Made by a program: the position numbers and the translations under genes. The notes under the pieces are model-generated. The model ran no database searches, had not been told where the DNA came from, and saw only the letters and a program-made list of their open reading frames with translations. From Hymenobacter glacieicola (lineage in GTDB: Bacteria > Bacteroidota > Bacteroidia > Cytophagales > Hymenobacteraceae), in assembly GCF_014640315.1 (NCBI RefSeq), contig NZ_BMGS01000003.1:62001-126000 (forward strand): a DNA stretch of 64,000 nucleotides. Reading direction: 5' to 3'. This document shows positions 33,038 through 40,870 of this stretch, piece by piece (the first letter of the stretch is position 1; the number at the start of each line of letters is the position of its first letter).

Positions 33038-33259
33038 ATGCGTACTCGTCGGTTGCTTCTGCTGTGTGGTCTGGTGTCAATGTTGGCAAGCAGCTGCCAA
33101 ACCACCCGGTCGGCGTTTCAGGCCCGGCATTTAGGTCCGGTGATGTCGTTTGCTACGGACACGGCCACTACGGTTTTGCTGCTGCACGATTCCCAGGGGC
33201 CCCAGGCTACCCGGGTGCAGGTAACGGCCGCCGAGGCCGCCGCCTTCCGCCAGCAATAA
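33038..33259 (+). CDS. Small lipoprotein, first of three related genes
   Basis: A 73-residue predicted lipoprotein: signal peptide MRTRRLLLLCGLVSMLASSC with a lipobox ending at Cys20, then QTTRSAFQARHLGPVM. The segment just after the cysteine (C-x-T/S-x-x-x-A-F) is like the C-R-S-E-x-x-A-F segment of the two following genes. The remainder (residues 37-73) forms two predicted beta strands (TTVLLLHDS, ATRVQVTA). I do not recognise a family. The function is unknown; an anchored envelope protein is implied. Codon use and spacing to the neighbours look native. Confidence 0.6.
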   Translation: MRTRRLLLLCGLVSMLASSCQTTRSAFQARHLGPVMSFATDTATTVLLLHDSQGPQATRVQVTAAEAAAFRQQ

Positions 33260-33418
33260 GCCGCCGCACCTGGCGCGCCAAGCCTCTACTCTGATTTTCA
33301 TACACCACGCTGCCGTGGTCCAGCCTTCGGGGGCAGGGCCGCGGCGGTGGCGTTTTCCGTCGGCCTGTTCAGAGCGCCAGAAAAGAGGCCCGACGCGGGG
33401 TTTGTTTTACCTTGGGCC

Positions 33419-33940
33419 ATGCTTTTACTTAGATGGTGCCGCGGCTGGGCGGCAATTGCGCTGCTGTGTACTGGCTGCCGCAGCGAACAGGTGGCCTTTA
33501 CGTTTCGGCCGGCTTCTCCTCCTACCTCAACCCCGGCGTCCGGAACGCCGCCTGCCACTGCTGCCCCGGCACCGTCCGTGGCCCCGCGGCCGGCGCCTAC
33601 CCCCGTGGCTCCCGCTGCTACTCCGGTCCGGCCTGGCCCGCGGCAAGGGGCCCGTGCACCCCAGGTTGCCCAACACACTCATCACCAAGTTACTATTCGC
33701 CGCCGCCCGGAGGCCGCGGCCCGGCGGCACCCGCAGCTTCCGGCCAAGCGGGACACCTTCCATTTGCTGCTGGGTGGGTTGCTGATAGCAGCGGGAGTAG
33801 TAACCGGGCTGCTGCTGGGTGGCTGGCTGGGGCTGGGCGTGGGGGCGCTGATTGTGATTCTGGGTTACTACTTCGTGGTCCTGGGTATGGGCGGCCAGCA
33901 CGCGTGGCTGGAAATCTTCCAGGAGTTTTTCAATATGTAG
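33419..33940 (+). CDS. Lipoprotein with Pro/Ala-rich linker and C-terminal membrane helices, second of three
   Basis: A 173-residue protein. The start at 33419 gives MLLLRWCRGWAAIALLCTGC, a signal peptide ending in a lipobox (Cys20); an earlier in-frame start would bury the lipobox. The cysteine is followed by RSEQVAFTFRPA, then a 70-residue stretch very rich in Pro, Ala and Thr (about 32-90), a basic region (HHQVTIRRRPEAAARR) and two hydrophobic segments (about 120-165, LLIAAGVVTGLLLGGWLGLG). The layout suggests an outer lipid anchor joined to a membrane-inserted end, which is unusual. Sister to the gene at 33953. Function unknown. Confidence 0.6.
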   Translation: MLLLRWCRGWAAIALLCTGCRSEQVAFTFRPASPPTSTPASGTPPATAAPAPSVAPRPAPTPVAPAATPVRPGPRQGARAPQVAQHTHHQVTIRRRPEAAARRHPQLPAKRDTFHLLLGGLLIAAGVVTGLLLGGWLGLGVGALIVILGYYFVVLGMGGQHAWLEIFQEFFNM

Positions 33941-33952
33941 CCAGCTTATATT

Positions 33953-34459
33953 GTGAAGTTTATAAACTCCCGCCGGTATAAATACCTGCTGCTTGCCAGT
34001 GCTTTGGCTACGGGTTGCCGGAGTGAAAAGACTGCGTTTCCGTTTCGGCCAACGGCAGTGGTTGCCGGACCAAACGTGCCGATAAGCTCTGCCTCGCCGC
34101 CCGCCGCGAAGGTGGCGCAGATGATCCTGCCAGCCAACCAGCGCCTGCCGCTCTCCTCCCGGAGCCAGAGCAAACCACCGTACCCGGCAGCCCGGTGGCG
34201 GCAGCCTTCCGAAGCCACCAGCCACATCCGCCCGGGTGCCGTGCGGCACCGTCCGCAGCGGAAACCGTCGTTCCAATATCGGAGCCCGCGTGAGCTGCAC
34301 TTCGGGCCCAACGCCGGTACTTTCGTACTGCTGGCAGTTGTAGGGACCGTTGGCCTGCTTGCGGGAGCCATTATTGGTTCTACTGCTGGCATTGTGGTAG
34401 CTGTGGTAGGTTTGGCAGCCGTCGTGCTGGGCTTCCTGGGCTTTGTGAACCAGTGGTAG
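33953..34459 (+). CDS. Lipoprotein with C-terminal membrane helices, third of three
   Basis: A 168-residue protein with a GTG start at 33953, 12 bases after the previous stop. MKFINSRRYKYLLLASALATGC is the signal peptide and lipobox (Cys22), followed by RSEKTAFPFRPTA, which matches RSEQVAFTFRPA of the previous gene at the same place. A variable, Pro/Ser-rich middle (about 35-115) leads to the hydrophobic end (FVLLAVVGTVGLLAGAIIGS, VVLGFLGFVNQW). It is a clear tandem paralogue of the gene at 33419, with the two ends kept and the linker free to change. No database family was recognised. Confidence 0.6.
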   Translation: MKFINSRRYKYLLLASALATGCRSEKTAFPFRPTAVVAGPNVPISSASPPAAKVAQMILPANQRLPLSSRSQSKPPYPAARWRQPSEATSHIRPGAVRHRPQRKPSFQYRSPRELHFGPNAGTFVLLAVVGTVGLLAGAIIGSTAGIVVAVVGLAAVVLGFLGFVNQW

Positions 34460-34485
34460 CCCTGAGCTGCCAAGTTCCGCAACCT

Positions 34486-34493
34486 TACCTTTG
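34486..34493 (+). promoter_or_regulatory. Putative -7 element of hemB
   Basis: TACCTTTG matches TAnnTTTG exactly, 48 bases before the hemB ATG. The -33 half is not obvious. Confidence 0.45.
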
Positions 34494-34541
34494 CCGCGGT
34501 TGTTCTACCCCGTCAACTTAACCGCTAACTGAAAGCTACTC

Positions 34542-35534
34542 ATGCCTATTCTGCCCACGCACCGCCCGCGCCGCAACCGCAAGTCCCAGGTTATCCGCGA
34601 CATGGTGCAGGAAACCCGCCTCACCACCCACGACTTTATTTACCCGCTTTTTATTACCGAGGGCCAGAACCAGCAGGTAGAGATTAAGTCCATGCCGGGT
34701 ATTCATCGGTTTTCGGCCGACCGGGTTATCGACGAAATTGGGCGTTGCGTGGAGCTGGGTATCAAGAGCTTCGCGCCGTTTCCGCAGGTAAATGAGGTGC
34801 TGAAGGACCGGCTGGCCCGCGAGTCGGCCAATATGGAAGGTCTCTACCTTAAAACCGTGGCCGACATCAAGCGGCAGTTTCCGGAGGTAGTGTTGATGAC
34901 CGACGTGGCCATGGACCCCTACTCCAGCGACGGCCACGACGGTATTGTAGACCCCGATTCGGGCGAGATTCTCAACGACGCTTCCCTGGAGGTGCTGGGC
35001 CAGATGGCCCTGGCTCAGGCCCGCGCCGGCGCCGACATCATTGGCCCTTCTGACATGATGGACGGCCGCGTGGCCTGGATTCGGGAGGTGCTGGATAGCA
35101 ACGCGTTTTCGCACGTGAGCATCATGAGCTACACGGCCAAGTACGCCTCCGCCTTCTACGGCCCCTTCCGCGACGCCCTGGATTCAGCCCCCAAGCGCGG
35201 CGACAAAAAAACGTACCAGATGAACCCTGCTAACCGCCGGGAGGCCCTGCTGGAGCTAGCCCTGGACGAGCAGGAAGGCGCTGACATGGTGATGATTAAG
35301 CCCGCCCTGAGCTACCTCGACGTGATTCGGGAAGTGCGCGACAACACCCAGTTGCCGGTGACGGCCTACAACGTATCCGGGGAGTACGCCATGGTAAAAG
35401 CGGCGGCCCAGCAGGGCTGGCTTGATGGAGAAAGAACCATGATGGAGGTGCTGACCAGTATCAAGCGGGCCGGCGCCGATGCCATCCTGACCTATTTTGC
35501 CAAGGAAGCGGCCGAAGTGCTGCGCCGCGGTTAA
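34542..35534 (+). CDS. hemB: Delta-aminolevulinic acid dehydratase (porphobilinogen synthase)
   Basis: Joins two 5-aminolevulinate molecules to form porphobilinogen in tetrapyrrole synthesis. The 330 residues contain LTTHDFIYPLFITEG near 27-41, LMTDVAMDPYSSDGHDGIV near 124-142 (in place of the zinc Cys cluster, so the enzyme is the Mg-dependent type), GADIIGPSDMMDGR near 163-176, the Schiff-base lysines in YTAKYASAFYGPFRDA and in MVMIKPALSYLDV, and YNVSGEYAMVKAA near 277-289. Length matches the family. A strong symmetric terminator follows it; the gene stands alone. Confidence 0.97.
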   Translation: MPILPTHRPRRNRKSQVIRDMVQETRLTTHDFIYPLFITEGQNQQVEIKSMPGIHRFSADRVIDEIGRCVELGIKSFAPFPQVNEVLKDRLARESANMEGLYLKTVADIKRQFPEVVLMTDVAMDPYSSDGHDGIVDPDSGEILNDASLEVLGQMALAQARAGADIIGPSDMMDGRVAWIREVLDSNAFSHVSIMSYTAKYASAFYGPFRDALDSAPKRGDKKTYQMNPANRREALLELALDEQEGADMVMIKPALSYLDVIREVRDNTQLPVTAYNVSGEYAMVKAAAQQGWLDGERTMMEVLTSIKRAGADAILTYFAKEAAEVLRRG

Positions 35535-35540
35535 TGCGCA

Positions 35541-35594
35541 AACGCAGAAAAAAAGCGGAACGGGCTCAGGCCCGTTCCGCTTTTTTTCTGCGTT
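35541..35594. terminator. Hairpin terminator after hemB
   Basis: A 24-base perfect stem (AACGCAGAAAAAAAGCGGAA onward and its complement) with a CTCAGG loop. The A and T runs on either side let it work in both directions. Confidence 0.92.
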
Positions 35595-35621
35595 CTTTCC
35601 ACCCTACCATCGTAGCTCCTT

Positions 35622-36134
35622 ATGTCAACGCCGTTGCGCCTCGCCCTGCCTTCTGATATTCCGGCCATTCTTGGCATTGTTCGAAGGGTAGTGCCGCTGA
35701 TGCAGGCCGGCGGCAACCAGCAGTGGAGCCTCGATTACCCGAACGAGCAGGTGTTTCAGCGGGATATTGCCCGGGGCCACCTGTGGGTAGCGGAGCTGCA
35801 CGGCGCGGTAGCCGCCGTGGCCGCCCTCACCCACAACGACCAAGATGCCGAGTACGCCCACGCCGACTGGAACTTCGCGGAGCCGGCCCTGGTAACCCAC
35901 CGGCTGGCCGTGGACCCGGCCGCCCAGGGCCACGGCCTGGCCCAGGCGCTGCTGAAGGAGGCCGAGCACCTGGCCCGCGAGCAAGGCTTGCGCGTGCTGC
36001 GCGTAGACACCAACTCCGAAAACCAGGCTACCCAGCGGCTGTTCCCGAAGCTGGGCTACCGCTACGCCGGCGAAATAACGCTGGGTTTCCGGCCCGGGCT
36101 GCGGTTTTTCTGCTACGAGAAGTGGCTGGGCTAG
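35622..36134 (+). CDS. GNAT family N-acetyltransferase
   Basis: A 170-residue GNAT-fold acetyltransferase. The acetyl-CoA loop lies in THRLAVDPAAQGHGLAQALL (about 87-106, the Q/R-x-x-G-x-G/A form), followed by AEHLAREQGLRVLRVDTNSE and ATQRLFPKLGYRYAGEI, the typical last strands. The substrate is unknown; the family covers small amines, peptides and antibiotics. The start ATG at 35622 lies 27 bases after the hemB terminator. It is transcribed alone. Confidence 0.88.
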   Translation: MSTPLRLALPSDIPAILGIVRRVVPLMQAGGNQQWSLDYPNEQVFQRDIARGHLWVAELHGAVAAVAALTHNDQDAEYAHADWNFAEPALVTHRLAVDPAAQGHGLAQALLKEAEHLAREQGLRVLRVDTNSENQATQRLFPKLGYRYAGEITLGFRPGLRFFCYEKWLG

Positions 36135-36218
36135 CGCCGCCCGCGTAGTACCGGAGTCCAGCCGGGAGAGCCGGCTACTGACGTTATCTGTGTGTTCTTA
36201 CTTTATAATCTAGCTACT

Positions 36219-36740
36219 ATGAACCAGCATCTATTCCGCTTCCTGCTTCTGGCGGGCCTGACGGCATCCGCCTTCCGCGGCCACGGGCACCCCCCCGTTG
36301 CGGTTAGCAAGGCAAGATATGCGGTAGCCGAGCCGCTGTATCTGCTGAACTCGAATAGCATCATGAGCAGCGGATTTTTGCCCCAGCTTACCCCTGCTGC
36401 TATAGCCAAGGTTCATATTTATAAGCCGAACTATGTGCCGCCGCTCCTGGCGGGTTTGGATTGGGCGGGCATCGTTGCCATCAGCTACCCAAAACCGATT
36501 GCCAGCCAGTCGCTGGCGCAGATAAGCCGTCGGCACGGGGTGCGCGGGCCTTTTCGGGTGGTGATTGACGGCCGCCTGCTCAGCGCCGAGCAGGTAGCAA
36601 CCCTGCGCATGGTGCCGGAGGCCATTGGGCAAGTGCGCGTTACGCCGGCTACCCCCGCCGTGCCGGAGGCCGTTGTGGCCATTACGCTTACCAAGGCCAA
36701 ACCCGTGGAGCATCCGCCCGGTACCATCCTGATTCGGTAG
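36219..36740 (+). CDS. Exported protein resembling a lone TonB-receptor plug segment
   Basis: A 173-residue exported protein (signal peptide MNQHLFRFLLLAGLTASAF). Residues 118-160 read FRVVIDGRLLSAEQVATLRM and then VTPATPAVPEAVVAITLTKA, which follows the pattern P-x-x-x-x-D-G-x-x-x-S/E-x-x-x-x-x-x-x-P-x-x-I-x-x-V of the plug domain of TonB-dependent receptors and of related carboxypeptidase-regulatory proteins. There is no barrel, so it would be a free-standing plug. I would not go further than this. The ATG at 36219 is preferred over an earlier one because it begins a normal signal peptide. Convergent with the APC permease gene. Confidence 0.5.
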   Translation: MNQHLFRFLLLAGLTASAFRGHGHPPVAVSKARYAVAEPLYLLNSNSIMSSGFLPQLTPAAIAKVHIYKPNYVPPLLAGLDWAGIVAISYPKPIASQSLAQISRRHGVRGPFRVVIDGRLLSAEQVATLRMVPEAIGQVRVTPATPAVPEAVVAITLTKAKPVEHPPGTILIR

Positions 36741-36783
36741 GCTCTCCCTTGAGGTAGTGCCGGAGCACGCTGTCCTGGGGGGG

Positions 36784-38205
36784 CTACTTTTCAAAAGGCC
36801 AACGCCTTAAAGTTCTGCTCCAGAGCAAGAACACCACTACCCCCAGCCCCATCATGAGCAGGGCCGCCAGCTGAAACGGCAGAAACACGGTGGTGGCCCC
36901 CGTAAGCGTCAGCTGCACGCCGTCCTGAATACTGAAGAACACCCACAGCCACACGGCCACCGCTACCACTACCGGCAGCGGGTACAGGGGCATCCGGAAG
37001 GGTAGGCCCGCGGTGCCGCGCCGGCGACGCAGCAGCATCAGCCCCACGGCCTGGCCCACGAACTGCACCAGGATACGCATGGCCAGAATGGCGCTGATAA
37101 CCTCGCCGAGCTTAAAAAGCAGGCTGAACACAAACCCTACCCCGCCCAGCAGCAGCAAGGAAACGTGCGGGAAGTGCTTGGTGGGGTGGGTGCGGGCAAA
37201 CACGGGCAGAAACTCCCCGTCGGCGGCGGCGGCGTACGGGATGCGCGAGTAGCCCAGCAGCACGGCAAACAAGGAGGCAAACGCCACCCACAGCACCAGC
37301 GCCGTGGCTACTTTGGCGGCCGTAGCGCCGTAAATCCGCTCCACAAACGTGCTGACGATGAACTCGGAGCGGCTGGCTTCGGCCCACGGAATGACGGAGC
37401 CCACGCTCCAGTTCAGAAGCAGGTAGAGGGCCATGATGCCCAGAATGCTCAGGAAGATGCTGCGCGGAATGATTTTGTGGGGCTCCCGGACCTCGCCGCC
37501 CAGGTGGCAGACGTTGTAGTAGCCCAGGTAGCTGTAAATGGTTTTGACCGTGGCCTGGCCCATGGCGGCGGAAAGCAAGGCCCCGGGCAACGCCCCCAGC
37601 CCGCCAGTCGGGAGCCAGGCTACCGGGTGGGTAGCGTGCGTAACCCCACCCAGAATCAGCCAGCCCATGAGCCCCAGCACGCCCAGCCACAGCAGCACGC
37701 CCAGCCGCCCAATGTCCTCAATTTGCCGGTACAGCAGGGCCAGCAGCAGCAGCACTACCCCGCCCGATACCAGCTTGGGCTGCCACCACTCGGTTAAGGG
37801 CACCAGGTAGCCGAAGTACTGGGCAAAGCCAATGGCGCCGGAAGCAACTACCAGCGGGGCCTGCACCAGGGTTTGCCACACGTACAGAAACGACATCAGC
37901 CGGCCCCACTTCTGCTCCCCGTAGGCCAGCTTCAGGAAACGGTAGGAGCCGCCGGCCTCGGGGTAAGCCGCGCCCAGTTCGCTCCAGATCAGCCCATCTA
38001 CCAGGCTCAGGGCCGCGCCTACCAGCCAGGCCAGCAGAAAGTTCGGCCCCATGAACCCCATCACCAGCGGCAGCGTCACGAAGGGCCCGATGCCCACCAT
38101 GTCAATCATGTTCAGGGCCGTGGCCTGCACCAGCCCTAGCCGGCGGTGCAAGGGTGGCGGGGCCGGGGCGGCCGCTGGCGCGGGAGTAGAAGGAGGCTGA
38201 TCCAT
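36784..38205 (-). CDS. APC family amino acid permease
   Basis: A 473-residue secondary transporter with about 12 helices. The Pro/Ala-rich cytoplasmic N-terminus is followed by LGLVQATALNMIDMVGIGPF near 25-44, the first-helix break (GIGPF) used for substrate binding, and SELGAAYPEAGGSYRFLKLA near 78-97, a clear APC consensus. GEVREPHKIIPRSIFLSI near 250-267 is the conserved loop after helix 6. It probably moves amino acids or polyamines into the cell; the substrate is not readable. The ATG at 38203-38205 is used; a longer frame overlaps unrelated sequence. A 433-base gap upstream separates it from the divergent CDF gene. Confidence 0.9.
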   Translation of the reverse strand: MDQPPSTPAPAAAPAPPPLHRRLGLVQATALNMIDMVGIGPFVTLPLVMGFMGPNFLLAWLVGAALSLVDGLIWSELGAAYPEAGGSYRFLKLAYGEQKWGRLMSFLYVWQTLVQAPLVVASGAIGFAQYFGYLVPLTEWWQPKLVSGGVVLLLLALLYRQIEDIGRLGVLLWLGVLGLMGWLILGGVTHATHPVAWLPTGGLGALPGALLSAAMGQATVKTIYSYLGYYNVCHLGGEVREPHKIIPRSIFLSILGIMALYLLLNWSVGSVIPWAEASRSEFIVSTFVERIYGATAAKVATALVLWVAFASLFAVLLGYSRIPYAAAADGEFLPVFARTHPTKHFPHVSLLLLGGVGFVFSLLFKLGEVISAILAMRILVQFVGQAVGLMLLRRRRGTAGLPFRMPLYPLPVVVAVAVWLWVFFSIQDGVQLTLTGATTVFLPFQLAALLMMGLGVVVFLLWSRTLRRWPFEK

Positions 38206-38638
38206 AGGAAACGAGGTGAAGCTGTACAATCCGCAGAAGCCCCGATTGTTCACACGCCTACGCAACGAACCCGGCTCCGGCCAGCCCGCGGGCTGATCCA
38301 ACCTGAGTTTGCCGGGTTTCGTACCACCAACTCAATCACTGCGCTTTCTATGCCCCACAACTCCTCCGGCTCGTCCCGCTGAAGTAGCTCCGTTGGTTGG
38401 ATTACTTGGCAATACTGCTCTCGATTCTGCCTGATTCCACGGTGCAGCGCTGCCGCGCCGGCTTAGGCAGCATGCTGAGCTGACATGCCCGGCAGCGGGG
38501 AGCAGGCACCGGTTGCCCGGAATTTAGCCGCATCTTCGCGGCAGCCGCCTGGTGGCTATGGCCGCTAAATGGCTGTTACCGGGCGGGGTGCCGTTTGTCT
38601 TGTTAGCTTCTTCTTTATCTGCGCCCTAGCTCTAGCAC
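38206..38638. other. 433-base gap without a gene
   Basis: The region between the divergent permease and CDF genes holds no credible ORF, tRNA or repeat. It must carry both promoters, but I see no good TTTG/TAnnTTTG pair. A short GC-rich palindrome, AGCCCGCGGGCT (38284-38295), is the only structured feature noticed. Confidence 0.5.
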
Positions 38639-39601
38639 ATGGCATCACAGTCCTCGTCTAAAATTGCCATTTACGGAGCCATTGGGGCCAACGTCGCCAT
38701 TGCCATCAGCAAGTTTGTGGCGGCCTTTTTTACCGGCAGCTCGGCCATGCTTTCGGAGGGTATTCACTCCCTTGTCGATAGTGGCAACGGGCTGCTGATT
38801 TTATTTGGGGTGCATCAGGCCCAAAAGCCGGCCAACCCGCGTCACCCTTTCGGCCGCAGCAAGGAACTGTATTTCTGGTCCTTGATTGTGGCTATTCTAG
38901 TGTTTTCTGTGGGCGGCGGCATGTCGTTTTACGAGGGTATTGAGCACATCAAGCATCCGGCCCCCATCACGGACCCCACCTGGAACTACTGGGTGCTGGG
39001 CCTTTCGCTGGTTTTTGAAGGCATTTCCTGCTTTCTAGCTTTCCGCGAGTTCAACAAGAGCCGCGGCGAGGCCGGCTTTTGGGCCACGCTTGGGCGCAGC
39101 AAGGACCCTTCCGTATTCGCCATTCTGATGGAAGACCTAGCGGCCCTGCTGGGGCTTACCATTGCCTTGGCTGGGGTGTACTTCGGGCACCAGTTCGCAA
39201 ACTCTTACCTCGATGGGGCCGCCTCCATTTGCATTGGCGTGCTGCTGGTATCGGTGGCCGTGTTCCTGATTTATAAAACCAAGGGCCTGCTGGTAGGCGA
39301 AGGGGTAGCAGAAGAAACCCTGGATGCCCTGGAAGCACTGGCCCGGCAGCAGCCCGGAGTTGAGCAAATTCGCCGGCCCCTGACCATGTACCTTGGCCCT
39401 CAGGACGTGGTACTGGCCCTGGACGTTGATTTCCATGACCATTTATCGGCCGTTGAGGTTGAAAAAACCGTAGACGAGCTTCAAGATAGAATTCGGGCTA
39501 AGTACCCGGAATTTAAGCGCATCTTTATTGAGGCTACTGGCCTGGCCGGCAAGCAACGTAACCCGCTGGCGCCGCCAGACCCTACCTCGACCCCAATTTA
39601 A
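38639..39601 (+). CDS. Cation diffusion facilitator family transporter
   Basis: A 320-residue metal/proton antiporter expected to export Zn2+ or a similar cation. Six helices fill about residues 8-225. Metal-site residues can be seen in MLSEGIHSLVDSGNG near 37-51 (His and Asp of helix II) and in AILMEDLAALLGL near 161-173 (Glu/Asp of helix V); the latter resembles the ZnT9-type variant rather than the classical HxxxD. The last 95 residues form the cytoplasmic ferredoxin-like domain (VLALDVDFHDHLSAVEVEK near 267-285). The start is the first ATG. It is followed by the GH1-like gene after 61 bases. Confidence 0.92.
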   Translation: MASQSSSKIAIYGAIGANVAIAISKFVAAFFTGSSAMLSEGIHSLVDSGNGLLILFGVHQAQKPANPRHPFGRSKELYFWSLIVAILVFSVGGGMSFYEGIEHIKHPAPITDPTWNYWVLGLSLVFEGISCFLAFREFNKSRGEAGFWATLGRSKDPSVFAILMEDLAALLGLTIALAGVYFGHQFANSYLDGAASICIGVLLVSVAVFLIYKTKGLLVGEGVAEETLDALEALARQQPGVEQIRRPLTMYLGPQDVVLALDVDFHDHLSAVEVEKTVDELQDRIRAKYPEFKRIFIEATGLAGKQRNPLAPPDPTSTPI

Positions 39602-39662
39602 GGGCCACTCCTGCCCCGGCGGCTCCTGTTGCCGCCGCATCCGTTCCTCCTTTCCTGCTGCT

Positions 39663-40862
39663 ATGCCACACGACTTTCTCGCTAACTCCCCCTTTTCCTC
39701 CTTCTGGATGGCTGGCTTTGAGTGCACCGACCAGCAGAATGCCTTCGGCAACCGCGTCGACTTTCTCACGCTCACCGGCCACCTCCAACTCCTCGACGAC
39801 GACTACCAGGCCGTGCGCGCCTTTAACCTGGGCACCGTGCGCGAAGGCATCCGCTGGAGCCAGGTAGAGCGCACTCCCTACCACTATGACTGGAGCACAG
39901 TACAAGTACTGCTAGACGCGGGCCAGCGCCACGGTATCCAGCAGGTTTGGGACTTGTGCCACTTCGGCTACCCCGACGACCTGACGCCCTTGCACCCCAT
40001 GTTTGCCCGTCGGTTTGCCCACCTGTGCCGGGCTTTCGTGGAGTTTTACCGCAGCCAGCGCCCCGATGACGTCCTCATTGTAACGCCCATTAATGAAGTC
40101 AGCTTTATGAGCTGGCTGGGCGGCGATGTGCGCGGCACCTCGCCCTACTGCGTGGGTCAGGGCTGGGAAGTAAAGCGTGGGCTGATGCGAGCTTACATCG
40201 AAGGCGTAGCCGCCCTGCGCGAGGCCGACCCTGGCATCCGGATTCTGACCACGGAGCCCCTGATTAACATTGTGCCCCGCCACGGCGCCGGCCCCGCCGA
40301 AACGCGCCGCGCCCGCGAGTTTCACCTGAACCAGTTCCAGAGCGTGGACATGCTGGCCGGACGCCTGTGCCCCGAGCTGGGTGGCCGCCCGGAGTACCTG
40401 GACCTGCTCGGGTTCAATTTCTACTATGATAACCAGTGGCAGCTGGAGCCGCATCAGACCCTGCCCTGGGCCAACGACTATAACGACCCGCGCTTCCGCC
40501 CCCTTAGCCACCTGCTGAAGCAGGCCTACCGCCGCTACGGCCGGCCCGTTGTGCTCACGGAAACCAGCCACCCCGGCCAGGACCGCCCGCTGTGGCTGAA
40601 CATGATAGCCCGCGAGGCAGCCCGCGCCATTAAATCCGGCGTGCCTTTGCTGGGCGTCTGCCTCTACCCCATCATCGACCGGCCCGACTGGGACCACCTC
40701 ACGCCCTGGCACCGGGCGGGCCTCTGGGACGCCGACCTGACCCAGCCCGCTCCCGGCCTGACCCGCCTGCTGCACGAGCCCTCCGCCGATGCGCTAACCC
40801 AGGCCCAGTACGTCGTGGCCAAAGCTCTGCGGCAGCCCGCCGAGCAGCTTTCTTTCTCCTGA
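39663..40862 (+). CDS. Glycoside hydrolase family 1-like protein
   Basis: A 399-residue TIM-barrel hydrolase. The putative acid/base glutamate is in VTPINEVSF (Glu145) and the nucleophile in VLTETSH (Glu300), in the positions expected for clan A glycosidases (strands 4 and 7); WMAGFECTDQQ at the start resembles the GFEC/D-type opening of GH1-like proteins. The protein is shorter than standard GH1 enzymes (440-480) and is not exported. The substrate is unknown. The stop lies eight bases before the ATG of the PLD gene, so the two form an operon, and both follow the CDF gene by a short gap. Confidence 0.75.
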   Translation: MPHDFLANSPFSSFWMAGFECTDQQNAFGNRVDFLTLTGHLQLLDDDYQAVRAFNLGTVREGIRWSQVERTPYHYDWSTVQVLLDAGQRHGIQQVWDLCHFGYPDDLTPLHPMFARRFAHLCRAFVEFYRSQRPDDVLIVTPINEVSFMSWLGGDVRGTSPYCVGQGWEVKRGLMRAYIEGVAALREADPGIRILTTEPLINIVPRHGAGPAETRRAREFHLNQFQSVDMLAGRLCPELGGRPEYLDLLGFNFYYDNQWQLEPHQTLPWANDYNDPRFRPLSHLLKQAYRRYGRPVVLTETSHPGQDRPLWLNMIAREAARAIKSGVPLLGVCLYPIIDRPDWDHLTPWHRAGLWDADLTQPAPGLTRLLHEPSADALTQAQYVVAKALRQPAEQLSFS

Positions 40863-40870
40863 AGTAAGCC

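Noticed and set aside
38206-38638. A small RNA or tRNA in the long divergent gap
   Set aside because: No TPsiC-like arm, cloverleaf or promoter-terminator pair could be found.
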